A stretch of DNA of 26,995 nt, from the NCBI GenBank assembly GCA_036271855.1, contig DATAZV010000480.1, positions 1 to 26,995 of the forward strand, in the 5' to 3' direction. This document shows, in pieces, positions 15,787 to 26,239 of this stretch; the first letter of the stretch is position 1; each line of letters opens with the position of its first letter. Source of the DNA: JAQGMJ01 sp036271855. GTDB taxonomy: Bacteria > Pseudomonadota > Gammaproteobacteria > Burkholderiales > JAEUOS01. A program made the translations under genes and the position numbers. Below the pieces are notes generated by a model. The model had not been told where the DNA came from, searched no databases, and was given only the letters and a program-made list of their open reading frames with translations.

Positions 15787-16803
15787 TCAGCCACCGCGGA
15801 TGCGCTTGACTTCGGTCAGCACCATGTTCATCGCCTCATCGCCGATTTCCTTGCGGTGCTGCTCGTAGACCACGCGCGTGCGCTCGCGCACGCGCTGCAT
15901 TTCCTGCGGGCTGATCTCATTGACCACCATGCCCTTGGCGCGCAGGTTGGCGACACTGCGTGCCTCCGCCTCACGGTTGACCCGCCGCTCTTCGTCGCGG
16001 CCCTGGGCGGCGCATTCGCGCAGCGCCGACTGCTCCGGCGGCGACATGCCGTCCCAGGATTTTTTCGACAGCAGCAGCGCCAGCGGGCTGTAGGCATGGC
16101 GGGTCAGGGTCAGGTATTTCTGCACTTCATAGAACTTCATGTTCTCGATATTGGCGAAGGGATTCTCCTGGCCATCGACGGTGTGGGTTTCCAGCGCCGA
16201 ATAGACCTCGGAGAAGGCCATCGGCACGGCGTTGGTGCCCAGGCTCTTGAAGGTATCGATGAACACATTGTTCTGCATCACGCGCATTTTCACGCCGTCG
16301 AAGTCTTCCACCCGGGCGATTGAGCGCTTCGAATTGGTGGTGTGGCGAAAGCCGTTTTCCCACCACGCCAGGTTGACCAGCCCGACCGGAGGCAGCTTGG
16401 CGGCGAACCAGTCGCCGACCTTGCCGTCGAGCAGCTGATCAGCTTCCTTTTCGTTGTTGAACAGGAAAGGCAGGTCGAAAGCGCCGATCGCCGGAACGAT
16501 GCCGGCCAGCGGCGCGGTGGAGGTGATCACCATGTCCAGGGTACCGGTGCGCACGCTCTGGGTGGCGGCAACGTCGTTGCCCAGGGATGCGTCCCAGAAC
16601 GCCTGGATTTTCATTTTTCCGCCGGACTTGGCGGCGACGCAGGCGCTCATTTTCACCACCCCGTTGCCCATCGGATGCTCCTTGGGCACGCTGGCCGACA
16701 GGCGCAGAGTGCGTTCCTGGAATTGCGCCTGCGCCGGCGCGCAAGTCAGCATGCCGATCAGCAACGCTGCCAGCGTGCTGGGAATTGCCTTGATTGCTTT
16801 CAT
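15787..16803 (-). CDS. dctP: TRAP transporter substrate-binding protein DctP (second, Sec-exported)
   Basis: The 338-aa periplasmic protein captures a carboxylate for the adjacent DctQM. It has a Sec-type signal (MKAIKAIPSTLAALLIGML, cut after AQA near residue 26). DctP hallmarks follow: FNNEKEADQLLDGKVGDWF, GVKMRVMQNNVFIDTFKSLG with the substrate-carboxylate Arg, and VPMAFSEVYSALETHTVDGQENP. The ATG at 16803 is chosen because AAGGAG lies 8 nt upstream and it starts the signal peptide; the frame is open 36 nt further. It follows dctM after 39 bp. It differs clearly in sequence from the first DctP of the operon, so the two likely bind different ligands. Confidence 0.94.
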   Translation of the reverse strand: MKAIKAIPSTLAALLIGMLTCAPAQAQFQERTLRLSASVPKEHPMGNGVVKMSACVAAKSGGKMKIQAFWDASLGNDVAATQSVRTGTLDMVITSTAPLAGIVPAIGAFDLPFLFNNEKEADQLLDGKVGDWFAAKLPPVGLVNLAWWENGFRHTTNSKRSIARVEDFDGVKMRVMQNNVFIDTFKSLGTNAVPMAFSEVYSALETHTVDGQENPFANIENMKFYEVQKYLTLTRHAYSPLALLLSKKSWDGMSPPEQSALRECAAQGRDEERRVNREAEARSVANLRAKGMVVNEISPQEMQRVRERTRVVYEQHRKEIGDEAMNMVLTEVKRIRGG

Positions 16804-16842
16804 TGCGATGTCTCCTTCATTATGGGTTTGAAAATGCAAAGC

Positions 16843-18120
16843 TCAGCTCAGCCATTTCAACGGCACCATGACCAGGCTCGGGAACAGCACCAGCAACAGC
16901 AAGACGATCAGCTCGGCCCACAAAAACGGCCAGAGTGCGCGGATCAGGTCGGACATGGATATTTTCGACACCCCGCAAATCACGTTGAGCACGATGCCCA
17001 CCGGCGGGGTGATCAGGCCGATGGCGTTGTTCATCACGAACAGCACGCCGAAATAAACCGGGTCGATATGGGCCTGCTTGATCACCGGCATCAGCACCGG
17101 CGTGAGGATCATCACCGTGGGCGCGAAATCCAGCGCGGTGCCGACGATCACCACAAGGACCATGATCACCAGCATCAGCAGCGTCTTGTTGCCCATGAAG
17201 GGCTCGAGCAACGCGGTCACCTGGGCCGGCACGCTGGAAGTGGTGATCAGCCAGGCCGAGACCAGCGCGGCAGCGATCATGAACACCACCACCGAGGTGC
17301 TTTTGGCCGCCGCCACCAGCAGGGCATAGCAGCCGCGCAAGGGTAGTTCGCGGTAGAAGAACACGCCGACGACGAAGGCATAGACGCAGGCGGCCACGCC
17401 GGCCTCGGTCGGCGTGAGCACGCCGAACTTGAGCGCACCGACAATCCCCAGCGGCATCAGCAGCGCCCAGATGCCGTCCACCCCGGCGCGCACCCGCTCG
17501 CTCCAGGACTGGCGCGGCAATGTCGCCACGTCGTCGCGCCGCACCACCCACTGCCAGGCAATCGCCAGCGAAACGCCCATCAGGATGCCGGGGAAAAAGC
17601 CCGCCAGGAACAGCTTGCCGATCGACACATTGGCGATCACGCCGAACATGATGAAGCCGATCGACGGCGGAATCACCGGTGCGATCACCCCGCCGGCGGC
17701 GATCAGCGCCGAGGAGCGTGGGATGTCGTAACCGGCGCCGCGCATCATCGGGATCAGCAAGGCGCCGATGGCCGCGGTGTCGGCCGCCGCGCTGCCGGAG
17801 ATCGCCGCCATCATCACCGCGGCGAATACCGCGACCAGGCCCAGGCCGCCGCGGATGTGCCCGACCCAGGCCAGCGCGAAGCGCACGATGCGCTTGGAAA
17901 TGCCGCCGGCGTTCATCAATTCTCCCGCCAGCATGAAAAACGGGATCGCCAGCAGCGGAAAACTGTCGGCGCCTTCGAGCAGCTTTTGCGACAGGATGGT
18001 GGCGTCGACCTGGCCTTCGGAAACCATCAGCGCCGCGGCGCACACCATCAGCGCGAAGGCGATCGGCATGCCCAACGCCATCGCCGCCAGCAGGGAGAGC
18101 GTGAAGACGGCAACGGTCAT
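16843..18120 (-). CDS. dctM: TRAP transporter large permease DctM
   Basis: The 425-aa polytopic inner-membrane protein is the sodium-coupled large TRAP subunit, with about twelve hydrophobic segments. Typical motifs are IPFFMLAGELMNAGGISKRIVRFA, ISGSAAADTAAIGALLIPMM, APVIPPSIGFIMFGVIANVSIGKLFLAG and, near the end, NNAIGLITPPVGIVLNV. The ATG at 18120 overlaps the dctQ stop in an ATGA junction, so the pair is translationally coupled. Normal family length. It forms, with the separate DctQ upstream and DctP downstream, a complete three-part TRAP system. Confidence 0.95.
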   Translation of the reverse strand: MTVAVFTLSLLAAMALGMPIAFALMVCAAALMVSEGQVDATILSQKLLEGADSFPLLAIPFFMLAGELMNAGGISKRIVRFALAWVGHIRGGLGLVAVFAAVMMAAISGSAAADTAAIGALLIPMMRGAGYDIPRSSALIAAGGVIAPVIPPSIGFIMFGVIANVSIGKLFLAGFFPGILMGVSLAIAWQWVVRRDDVATLPRQSWSERVRAGVDGIWALLMPLGIVGALKFGVLTPTEAGVAACVYAFVVGVFFYRELPLRGCYALLVAAAKSTSVVVFMIAAALVSAWLITTSSVPAQVTALLEPFMGNKTLLMLVIMVLVVIVGTALDFAPTVMILTPVLMPVIKQAHIDPVYFGVLFVMNNAIGLITPPVGIVLNVICGVSKISMSDLIRALWPFLWAELIVLLLLVLFPSLVMVPLKWLS

Positions 18121-18656
18121 GGCGCCGCCCCCGTCTCTTCCTCGGTCTCGCGCACCTGCACCAGTTCGGCGTCGGTGATGCGCCCGGTGACAATACGCCA
18201 CAGCCGGGCCAGCGCCTGCAGGGCGATGCCGATGCCCACCACGTATCCCAGGCCAAATATCCAGATCATCGACATGCCGGTCACCGGTGCGAAGGTGGTG
18301 GCGTTGATCTCGTGCTGGCACCAGGTGCCCCAGATGAGCATGGCGCAGCACAGGACAATCAGCATCTGGCTTACCGCCAGGCAAACGACCTTGCCCTGGC
18401 GCGGCAGGCGGCTCACCACATTGTCCATGCCCAAGTGGGTGCCTTCGTGCATCGCGACAATGGCACCAATGAAGCTCATCCAGACAAAGCAAAAGCGCGA
18501 CAGTTCTTCGGAGACGACGATGCCGGAATTGAAAAAATAGCGCAGCACCACGTTGCCGAACACCATCACCACCATGCCCAGCATCAGCACGGCGAGCAGC
18601 GCCTCGACCGCGCGGATCAGGCCGACATTGAAAAATCTGTGCATGAGCGCGCTCAT
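18117..18656 (-). CDS. dctQ: TRAP transporter small permease DctQ
   Basis: The 179-aa protein has the four-helix DctQ layout: a first helix after RAVEALLAVLMLGMVVMVFG, the VVLRYFFNSGIVVSEELSRFCFVWMSFIGA motif (about 36-66), HEGTHLGMDNVV, and two further hydrophobic segments ending near residue 150. It partners the large permease next to it. Its ATG at 18656 overlaps the stop of the upstream fused dctQM (ATGA), and its stop overlaps dctM (ATGA), so three genes are chained with no gap. The track-length open frame to the right is only a shadow. Confidence 0.92.
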   Translation of the reverse strand: MSALMHRFFNVGLIRAVEALLAVLMLGMVVMVFGNVVLRYFFNSGIVVSEELSRFCFVWMSFIGAIVAMHEGTHLGMDNVVSRLPRQGKVVCLAVSQMLIVLCCAMLIWGTWCQHEINATTFAPVTGMSMIWIFGLGYVVGIGIALQALARLWRIVTGRITDAELVQVRETEEETGAAP

Positions 18657-20536
18657 GTCATGCCGAAGCGGCCGGGTAGCCACAGCGAAAATGCCGGTAC
18701 GAACACCAGCAGCATCAGCACCACGAACAGCACCACCAGGTACTTGAGCATCGGCCGGGCCACGTCTTTCACCTCGGTGCCGGTAATCGCGCAAGTGGCA
18801 AACAGACCCAGGCCGATAGGCGGCGCGAACAGCCCCAGGCCCATGGCGATCACCAGGACAGTGCCAAAATGCAGCGGGTGGATGCCCAGTTGCTGGGCGA
18901 TCGGCGTCAGCAGCGGCCCGAAGATGATCAGCGCCGGCGCCCCTTCGAGCACCGCGCCGAAGGCGATCAACAGCAACACCGAGAGCACGACGAACATGGT
19001 GCTGCCGTAGGCGTGGGCGAAGGTGATCATCGCGCCGGAAAGATAGACCGGAATCTGCTGGATGGTCAGTGCATAGGAAACGCTGGAGGCGGCGGCAACG
19101 ATGAACAGGATGCCGCCAGCCATCGAGGCCGAGCGCACGAACAGGCGCACGATGGAGCGTGGCGTCAGCTCGCGCAGCGCCAGGCCGCCCACCACCAGCG
19201 CATAGACCACCGCGAAAGCGGAGACCTCGGTAGAGGTGGCAATGCCCGAGGTGACGCCCTTGCCGATCATCACGATCATCACCAGGGCGATCAGCGCGCC
19301 GCCGAGCAGGCGCAGCATCGGTGTGCGCCGCTCGAAGGCCTGGGCAGGATCGATCCGGGTGCCGTAGTAGACCGCTACCGCAGACAGCGCCAGTGCCATT
19401 ACCGCCGCCGGCACCAGCCCCGCGATGAACAGGCCGCCGATCGAAATGTTGGCGACAAAGCCCAGGATGATCATGTTGACGCAAGGCGGTATGGTCTCGG
19501 CCATCACCGCCGTGCAGGCCAGCAGGCCGGCCGCCTCGTTCGGGTCCTGCCGCGCCTTGCGCACCGCCGGCATGATCACCCCGCCCACCGCCGCCACATC
19601 GGCCAGCTTGGAGCCGGAGACGCCGGAGAAAAACGCGGTGGCGAAAATCGTGATCAGGTTGAGCCCCCCGCGCATGCGCCCCATCATGCGCAGCAGCAGT
19701 TCGATCAGGCGTGCCGACATGCCGTTGACTTCCATGATCAGGCCGGCGAGCACGAAAAACGGGATCGCCAGCAAGACGAAGTGGTCCATCCCGGCCATCA
19801 CCTGCTGCGAATACACCAGCATCGGCAAAGAGGGATCGGTGAGAAAAAACAGCAGCGAGGCAAAGGCCAGCACGAAGGCAATCGGTACGCCAATGGTCAG
19901 GCTGCCGAGAAAGCCGACAGTGAGCAGAAACCAGGGGCGCACCTGCTGCTCCGGAAATATCGCGTTCCAGCCCCCTATGGCCAGGCTCACAGCCACGCAC
20001 CCCGCCAGCGTGGTCCAGGCGGTGCGCCATTCGCCGTTGAGCGCATTGGCGATGCCGAACAGGGTCATGAACAGGCTGCCGATGACCACGGGACAGACGT
20101 AGATCCATTGCGGCAAGCCGATCGGCGTAGTCTGGCCGCGGGAGTCGAGCAGCATCGCGCAGGAGGAGAAAAACAGCGCCGCCGAGACGATCACAATGAT
20201 CCAGCTGCATAGCTGGATCAGGGCCGGGCGCCAGTGCGCCGGCAACATGCCGCGAAAAGCGTCGATGCCCACGTGCTGGCCGCGCGCCAGCACGGTGGCC
20301 GCGCCGAGAAAAACCTGGGTCACCATCAGCGCCCGGGCGATTTCCTCGGCCCAGTCGACCGGGTCGTGCAGGAAGTAACGGAAGATCACCGAGGTGAATA
20401 CCACCAGCACATCGACTGCCAGTACCAGCCCGGCAAAATGCTCGATCACCGTCAGCAACACGGCCAGCCAGCGGCCGGCCGCCCCGGCAACGCCGAAGCC
20501 CAGCGGGCTTGCGCCCGCGGCAGGCAGGGCTGTCAC
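18653..20536 (-). CDS. Fused TRAP permease DctQM
   Basis: The 627-aa protein joins a DctQ-like N-terminal part (about 20-190, with FRYFLHDPVDWAEEIARALMVTQVFLGAA and RGQHVGIDAF) to a full DctM part (about 205-627, with IPFFVLAGLIMEVNGMSARLIELL, FFSGVSGSKLADVAAVGGVIMPA and GLFAPPIGLGLFATCAITG). Fused QM permeases are known, as in sialic acid SiaQM. The GTG at 20536 is taken as start because it overlaps the dctP stop (GTGA), giving the same chained layout as the following genes; the open frame to 20605 lies inside dctP. With the Tat-exported DctP upstream it forms a second complete TRAP transporter in this operon. Confidence 0.93.
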   Translation of the reverse strand: MTALPAAGASPLGFGVAGAAGRWLAVLLTVIEHFAGLVLAVDVLVVFTSVIFRYFLHDPVDWAEEIARALMVTQVFLGAATVLARGQHVGIDAFRGMLPAHWRPALIQLCSWIIVIVSAALFFSSCAMLLDSRGQTTPIGLPQWIYVCPVVIGSLFMTLFGIANALNGEWRTAWTTLAGCVAVSLAIGGWNAIFPEQQVRPWFLLTVGFLGSLTIGVPIAFVLAFASLLFFLTDPSLPMLVYSQQVMAGMDHFVLLAIPFFVLAGLIMEVNGMSARLIELLLRMMGRMRGGLNLITIFATAFFSGVSGSKLADVAAVGGVIMPAVRKARQDPNEAAGLLACTAVMAETIPPCVNMIILGFVANISIGGLFIAGLVPAAVMALALSAVAVYYGTRIDPAQAFERRTPMLRLLGGALIALVMIVMIGKGVTSGIATSTEVSAFAVVYALVVGGLALRELTPRSIVRLFVRSASMAGGILFIVAAASSVSYALTIQQIPVYLSGAMITFAHAYGSTMFVVLSVLLLIAFGAVLEGAPALIIFGPLLTPIAQQLGIHPLHFGTVLVIAMGLGLFAPPIGLGLFATCAITGTEVKDVARPMLKYLVVLFVVLMLLVFVPAFSLWLPGRFGMT

Positions 20537-21555
20537 GCGCGCGCCTTGGAGATCGCCCCGAATAGCGGCTTGGTCACCGGCTGCTCCTTGGCGAAGGTGG
20601 CCCATAGCTTGGCCTCCATCTCCTTGCGCAGGCCGTCACGTTCAGCCTTGGCCATTGGATTGAAGACAAGGCCAAGTTTTTTCAGGGCATCGATTGCCTG
20701 CGCGCCCTTCTCCGCCGCCACCGCACGCTGGTTCGCCGTCGCCTCTTGCGCCGCCTTCTGGAAGGCCGGGCGCAGGTCGGCGGGAATCTTGTCCATGCCG
20801 CGCTTGCCGATCACCACGATCATCGGGCTGAACAGATGCTCGGTCAGCCAGCAAAACTTCACCACTTCGTTGAGCTTGGAGGAAAGCACCGTGGCCGCGT
20901 CATGCTCGAAGCCGTCGACCACGCCGGTCTGCGCGGCGGTGTAAAGCTCGCCGAAGGGTATCGGCGTCGGGATCGCCCCCATGATCTTGAAGGTTTCGAT
21001 GAACGCCGGCGTCGGCAGCACGCGCAGCTTCACTCCCTTGACTTCGGCCAGCGAGCGCACCTGCGCCTTGGTGTAGACGCTGCGCGCACCGAAATGCGAA
21101 GCCCAGGCCAGGACGTTGCAGCCGGTCTTGCCCTGCAGGATGTTGTTCAGGCTCGCGCCCACGCCGCCGTCGAGCGCCTTGGCCACGTGCGTATAGCTGT
21201 CGAACACGTAGCCGAGGTCAAGCATGCCGAATTCGGGGGCGACAGTGGCCCAAATGGAGGAGCCGGTGACCATCATGTCGATCGACCCGACCTTCACCTG
21301 CTGCACCACGTCTGCCTCTTTGCCGAGCTGGTTGTTGGGAAAGTAATCCAGCTTGATGCGCTCGCCGATGGCGGCCTTCAGATTCGACTCGAAGCGCTGG
21401 TACCAGATGTAGTGGGCGGAGTTCTGGTCCGCCACCAGGGAGGATGAAAAGCGCAGGTTGATGGCGGTCTGGGCGGACCCGCTTGCAGGCAGGCTCCCTG
21501 CCACGGCGACGGCTGAAGCCGAGGCCAAAAAACGACGGCGCGACTCTGAACGCAT
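20533..21555 (-). CDS. dctP: TRAP transporter substrate-binding protein DctP (first, Tat-exported)
   Basis: This 340-aa DctP-family protein opens the operon. Its N-terminus is a twin-arginine signal (SRRRFLASASAVAVAG, residues 5-20, cut near SAQ at 29), so it is probably exported folded, unlike the Sec-type DctP later in the operon. Family features are the GKEADVVQQVKVGSIDMMVTGSS region, GVKLRVLPTPAFIETFKIMG with the ligand Arg, and IPFGELYTAAQTGVVDGFEHD. A strong AAGGAG lies 7 nt before the ATG. Its stop is overlapped by the GTG of dctQM. The promoter with the AACGTT repeats lies about 60-110 bp upstream of the start codon. Confidence 0.94.
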   Translation of the reverse strand: MRSESRRRFLASASAVAVAGSLPASGSAQTAINLRFSSSLVADQNSAHYIWYQRFESNLKAAIGERIKLDYFPNNQLGKEADVVQQVKVGSIDMMVTGSSIWATVAPEFGMLDLGYVFDSYTHVAKALDGGVGASLNNILQGKTGCNVLAWASHFGARSVYTKAQVRSLAEVKGVKLRVLPTPAFIETFKIMGAIPTPIPFGELYTAAQTGVVDGFEHDAATVLSSKLNEVVKFCWLTEHLFSPMIVVIGKRGMDKIPADLRPAFQKAAQEATANQRAVAAEKGAQAIDALKKLGLVFNPMAKAERDGLRKEMEAKLWATFAKEQPVTKPLFGAISKARA

Positions 21556-21617
21556 GAACTCTCTCCTTTGGTTTGGTATTCCGTTTTTTCCAGTCGCATG
21601 CCCCCGGACTGGCTTTC

Positions 21618-21644
21618 ACTAAAACGTTACACTAAAACGTTATA
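21618..21644. promoter_or_regulatory. Tandem operator repeats of the TRAP operon (LacI-type)
   Basis: The 12-bp sequence ACTAAAACGTTA occurs twice, at 21618-21629 and 21631-21642, with a 13-bp period. Each copy is centred on AACGTT, a self-complementary core with the central CG step that LacI-family proteins recognise. Around the second copy the dyad widens to TAaAACGTTaTA (10 of 12 symmetric). The repeats cover the predicted -10 box, as expected for a repressor site. Confidence 0.65.
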
Positions 21645-21665
21645 CCGACTTCCAGAAACGGTCAA
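21637..21665 (-). promoter_or_regulatory. Sigma-70 promoter of the TRAP operon
   Basis: On the minus strand TTGACC (21665-21660) is followed after 17 bp by TAACGT (21642-21637); an alternative -10, TATAAC (21644-21639), is a better match but has a 15-bp spacer. Either would start transcription near 21630, leaving a leader of about 75 nt before dctP. The -10 overlaps the second operator repeat. Confidence 0.6.
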
Positions 21666-21696
21666 GCCGCGTTGCAGCAAGGGAGATTTTTACGAG

Positions 21697-21717
21697 GGGC
21701 CAGCGTCCCGCTGGCCC
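21697..21717 (-). terminator. Hairpin after rarA
   Basis: GGGCCAGCG and CGCTGGCCC form a perfect 9-bp stem with a 3-nt loop, 18 bp after the rarA stop and just upstream of the TRAP promoter. It is well placed to end the ftsK-lolA-rarA transcript. No clear U-run follows on the minus strand, so some read-through may occur. Confidence 0.5.
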
Positions 21718-21734
21718 GGTGTGATGCTTGAGGT

Positions 21735-23075
21735 CTACTCTTCGCGACGCGGCTTTTTGGACGCCGCTTCGTCCAGGCTGCGCAGGAACCTGAGTTTCTC
21801 GGCGATGCGCGCTTCCATCCCACGGTCGGTCGGGGTGTAGAAAGTGGCCTGCATGCCGTCGGGGAAGTATTGCTCGCCGGCGGCGTAGGCATTCGGCTCG
21901 CTGTGGGCATAGCGGTATTGCTTGCCGTAACCCAGTTCCTTCATCAGCTTGGTCGGCGCATTGCGCAAATGCACCGGCACCGGCGCCGTGCCGTGTTCCT
22001 TGACGAAGGCGCGCGCGGCGTTATACGCCTCGTAGAGCGCGTTGCTTTTGGCGGCGACGGCACAGTAGACCACCGCTTGCGCCAGCGCCAGCTCGCCCTC
22101 GGGCGTGCCCAGGCGCTCGTAGGTCTCCGCCGCGTCCAGGGTCACCTGCAGGGCGCGCGGGTCGGCCAGGCCGATGTCTTCGTTGGCCATGCGGATCAGG
22201 CGCCGCGCCATGTAGCGCGGGTCGGCGCCGCCATCGAGCATGCGTACGAACCAGTAGAGCGCGGCGTCCGGGTCGGAGCCCCGCACCGACTTGTGAAGGG
22301 CGGAGATCTGGTCGTAGAACTGGTCGCCGCCCTTGTCGAAGCGGCGCAGGTTCTGCGACAACGCGTTGCCGATGAATTCGCCGGAAATCGTGGTCAGCGA
22401 CTGCGTCCGCGCCGAGGTGGCAACGATTTCCACCGCGTTGAGCAGGCGCCGTGCGTCGCCGTCGGCCCAGCCGATCAGGCGTGCCTGCGCGTCTTCCTCC
22501 AGCGTCAGGCCACCGACTGCGGCCAGCGCATGGCCGAGCAATTCGCGCATGTCGGCCTCGGAGAGCGGCTGCAGCACATACACAGTGGCGCGCGACAGCA
22601 AGGCACCATTGACTTCGAAAGACGGATTCTCGGTGGTCGCGCCGATGAAGGTGAACAGGCCGCTTTCGACGTAAGGCAAGAACGCGTCCTGCTGGCTTTT
22701 GTTGAAGCGATGCACCTCGTCGACGAACAGGATGGTCGAGCGGCCGAGCGCGCGCGACTCCTCCGCCATCTTCACCGCTTCGCGGATTTCCTTGACGCCG
22801 CCGAGCACGGCGGAGATGGCGATGAAGTCCGACTTGAAGCCCTTGGCCATCAGGCGCGCCAGGGTGGTCTTGCCCACGCCCGGCGGCCCCCAGAGGATCA
22901 TCGAATGCGGCTTGCCGGAGACAAAGGCCACGCGCAGGGGCTTGCCCTCGCCCAACAGGTGCTGCTGGCCGATCACCTGATCCAGGGTTTGCGGGCGCAA
23001 GCGCTCGGCCAGCGGCGCGTTGCCGCCTGGCACAGCTTGGGCGGGCGGTGTGTCCTGGCTCAGGAGGTCGGCCAT
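21735..23075 (-). CDS. rarA: Replication-associated recombination protein A (AAA+ ATPase, RarA/MgsA)
   Basis: The 446-aa cytoplasmic AAA+ ATPase of the clamp-loader-like RarA/WRNIP1 family acts at stalled replication forks. It shows PLAERLRPQTLDQVIGQQHLL at the start, Walker A GPPGVGKT (63-70), Walker B ILFVDEVHRF (115-124), sensor 1 GATTENPSFEV, and the C-terminal tetramerisation and MgsA domains (SLRGSDPDAALYWFVRMLDGGADPRYMARRL-like region, here with SVRG). GGGAGG lies 8 nt before the ATG. It follows lolA after 34 bp, in the same order as in E. coli. The next gene downstream there is serS; here the TRAP operon intervenes. Confidence 0.95.
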   Translation of the reverse strand: MADLLSQDTPPAQAVPGGNAPLAERLRPQTLDQVIGQQHLLGEGKPLRVAFVSGKPHSMILWGPPGVGKTTLARLMAKGFKSDFIAISAVLGGVKEIREAVKMAEESRALGRSTILFVDEVHRFNKSQQDAFLPYVESGLFTFIGATTENPSFEVNGALLSRATVYVLQPLSEADMRELLGHALAAVGGLTLEEDAQARLIGWADGDARRLLNAVEIVATSARTQSLTTISGEFIGNALSQNLRRFDKGGDQFYDQISALHKSVRGSDPDAALYWFVRMLDGGADPRYMARRLIRMANEDIGLADPRALQVTLDAAETYERLGTPEGELALAQAVVYCAVAAKSNALYEAYNAARAFVKEHGTAPVPVHLRNAPTKLMKELGYGKQYRYAHSEPNAYAAGEQYFPDGMQATFYTPTDRGMEARIAEKLRFLRSLDEAASKKPRREE

Positions 23076-23109
23076 CGCCTATACCTCCCGGGCGGCCGGC
23101 GCGCGCTGG

Positions 23110-23786
23110 CTACTTGGATTCACCGATCACATCCGCGCCCTTGGGCGGCGTGAAGCGAAAGGTGTCCGCCGCCAAGGCCGGATTGCGCTCGATGGTGCCG
23201 AACTTGAGCACCGAGGTCTGGCCGAAGGTGTCGTGCAACTCCATCGCCGCCAGGGCGTGCCCACTGCCTTCGCTCTTGAAGCCGATGCGCACCAGTTCGA
23301 AAGAAGTGTCCTTGGCCTTGGGCGTGGCTTCCAACCATTCCAGCCCGTCTTGCGTGCCGGCTTCCTTCAAGGTGAAGTTCTTCTCCAGGTCGTCGCTGCC
23401 GGCGAGGATCGCCGCCGGGCTCTGGCCCAGCGAAGCACCAAGCTTGCGCACGGTGACCTGGTTCAGGTCCTTGTCGAAGATCCACAGCTTTTCGCCGTCA
23501 CCGACGATCCACTGCTCATATGGCTTTTCGTACACCCAGCGGAATTTGCCCGGGCGCACGAACTGGAAACTGCCCGAGGCCGGGTTCGATACCTTGCCGT
23601 TACGGTTGACGACGGTCTGCGTAAACGCGACCTTGCCCGAGCGCGTGCCCTTGACGAATTCGCGCAGATCGTCGGCAGCCGCTGCATGGGCAGCCGCACT
23701 CACCATGGTCAGCGATGCCAGCAACACCACCACAACACGCCTGCCAAGCCTACCAGGCAAGCTGACTCTGACCCCGATTGTTTTCA

Positions 23787-23787
<1 letters not shown>
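23110..23787 (-). CDS. lolA: Outer-membrane lipoprotein carrier protein LolA
   Basis: LolA carries lipoproteins across the periplasm from the LolCDE complex to LolB. The 225-aa precursor has a signal peptide with a basic start and a hydrophobic core (VVVVLLASLTMVSAAAHA, about 18-36). The half-open beta-barrel family pattern follows: FTQTVVNRNGKVSNPASGSFQFVRPGKFRWVYEKPYEQWIVGDGEKLWIFDKDLNQVTVRK without interruption, then the LAGSDDLEKNFTL segment and a C-terminal TFRFTPPKGADVI. The start is a GTG at 23787 that overlaps the ftsK stop by one base (TAGTG), so it is translationally coupled to ftsK. Confidence 0.94.
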
Positions 23788-26105
<2,318 letters not shown>

Positions 26106-26112
26106 AGCCCGC

Positions 26113-26118
26113 ATTATA
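26113..26118 (-). promoter_or_regulatory. -10 box (TATAAT) just before ftsK
   Basis: A perfect TATAAT on the minus strand ends 7 bases before the ftsK ATG at 26105. Transcription would then start at or one to two bases before the start codon. No good -35 or extended -10 element is seen at the right distance, so the promoter is only moderately supported. Confidence 0.4.
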
Positions 26119-26167
26119 ACGGCGGCCTCAAAAAACGAAGCGCCAGGTGCGCCGAGAAACTGTAAAA

Positions 26168-26184
26168 ATGCCCAGGTCGGGCAT
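26168..26184 (-). terminator. Second terminator after the FecR-domain gene
   Basis: On the minus strand ATGCCC and GGGCAT form a 6-bp stem with a 5-nt loop, followed directly by a run of five T (26168-26164). It comes just after the stronger terminator at 26192-26215 and acts as a tandem stop before ftsK. Confidence 0.65.
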
Positions 26185-26191
26185 AAATGCA

Positions 26192-26215
26192 AAAGGCCCC
26201 GCACGCGGGGCCTTT
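26192..26215 (-). terminator. Rho-independent terminator after the FecR-domain gene
   Basis: AAAGGCCCC and GGGGCCTTT pair perfectly over 9 bp (10 with the next pair) around a short loop. On the minus strand the stem is followed by TGCATTTAT, which is U-rich. It lies 24 bp after the stop of the FecR-domain gene. Confidence 0.85.
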
Positions 26216-26239
26216 CGGCGGAAAAACCGGCGAATCAGC

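Noticed and set aside
18117..20210. 697-codon frame suggesting a large protein joined to DctQ
   Set aside because: Only the last 179 codons match DctQ; the rest is a shadow of the fused dctQM gene, and the ATGA overlap at 18653-18656 fixes the real start.
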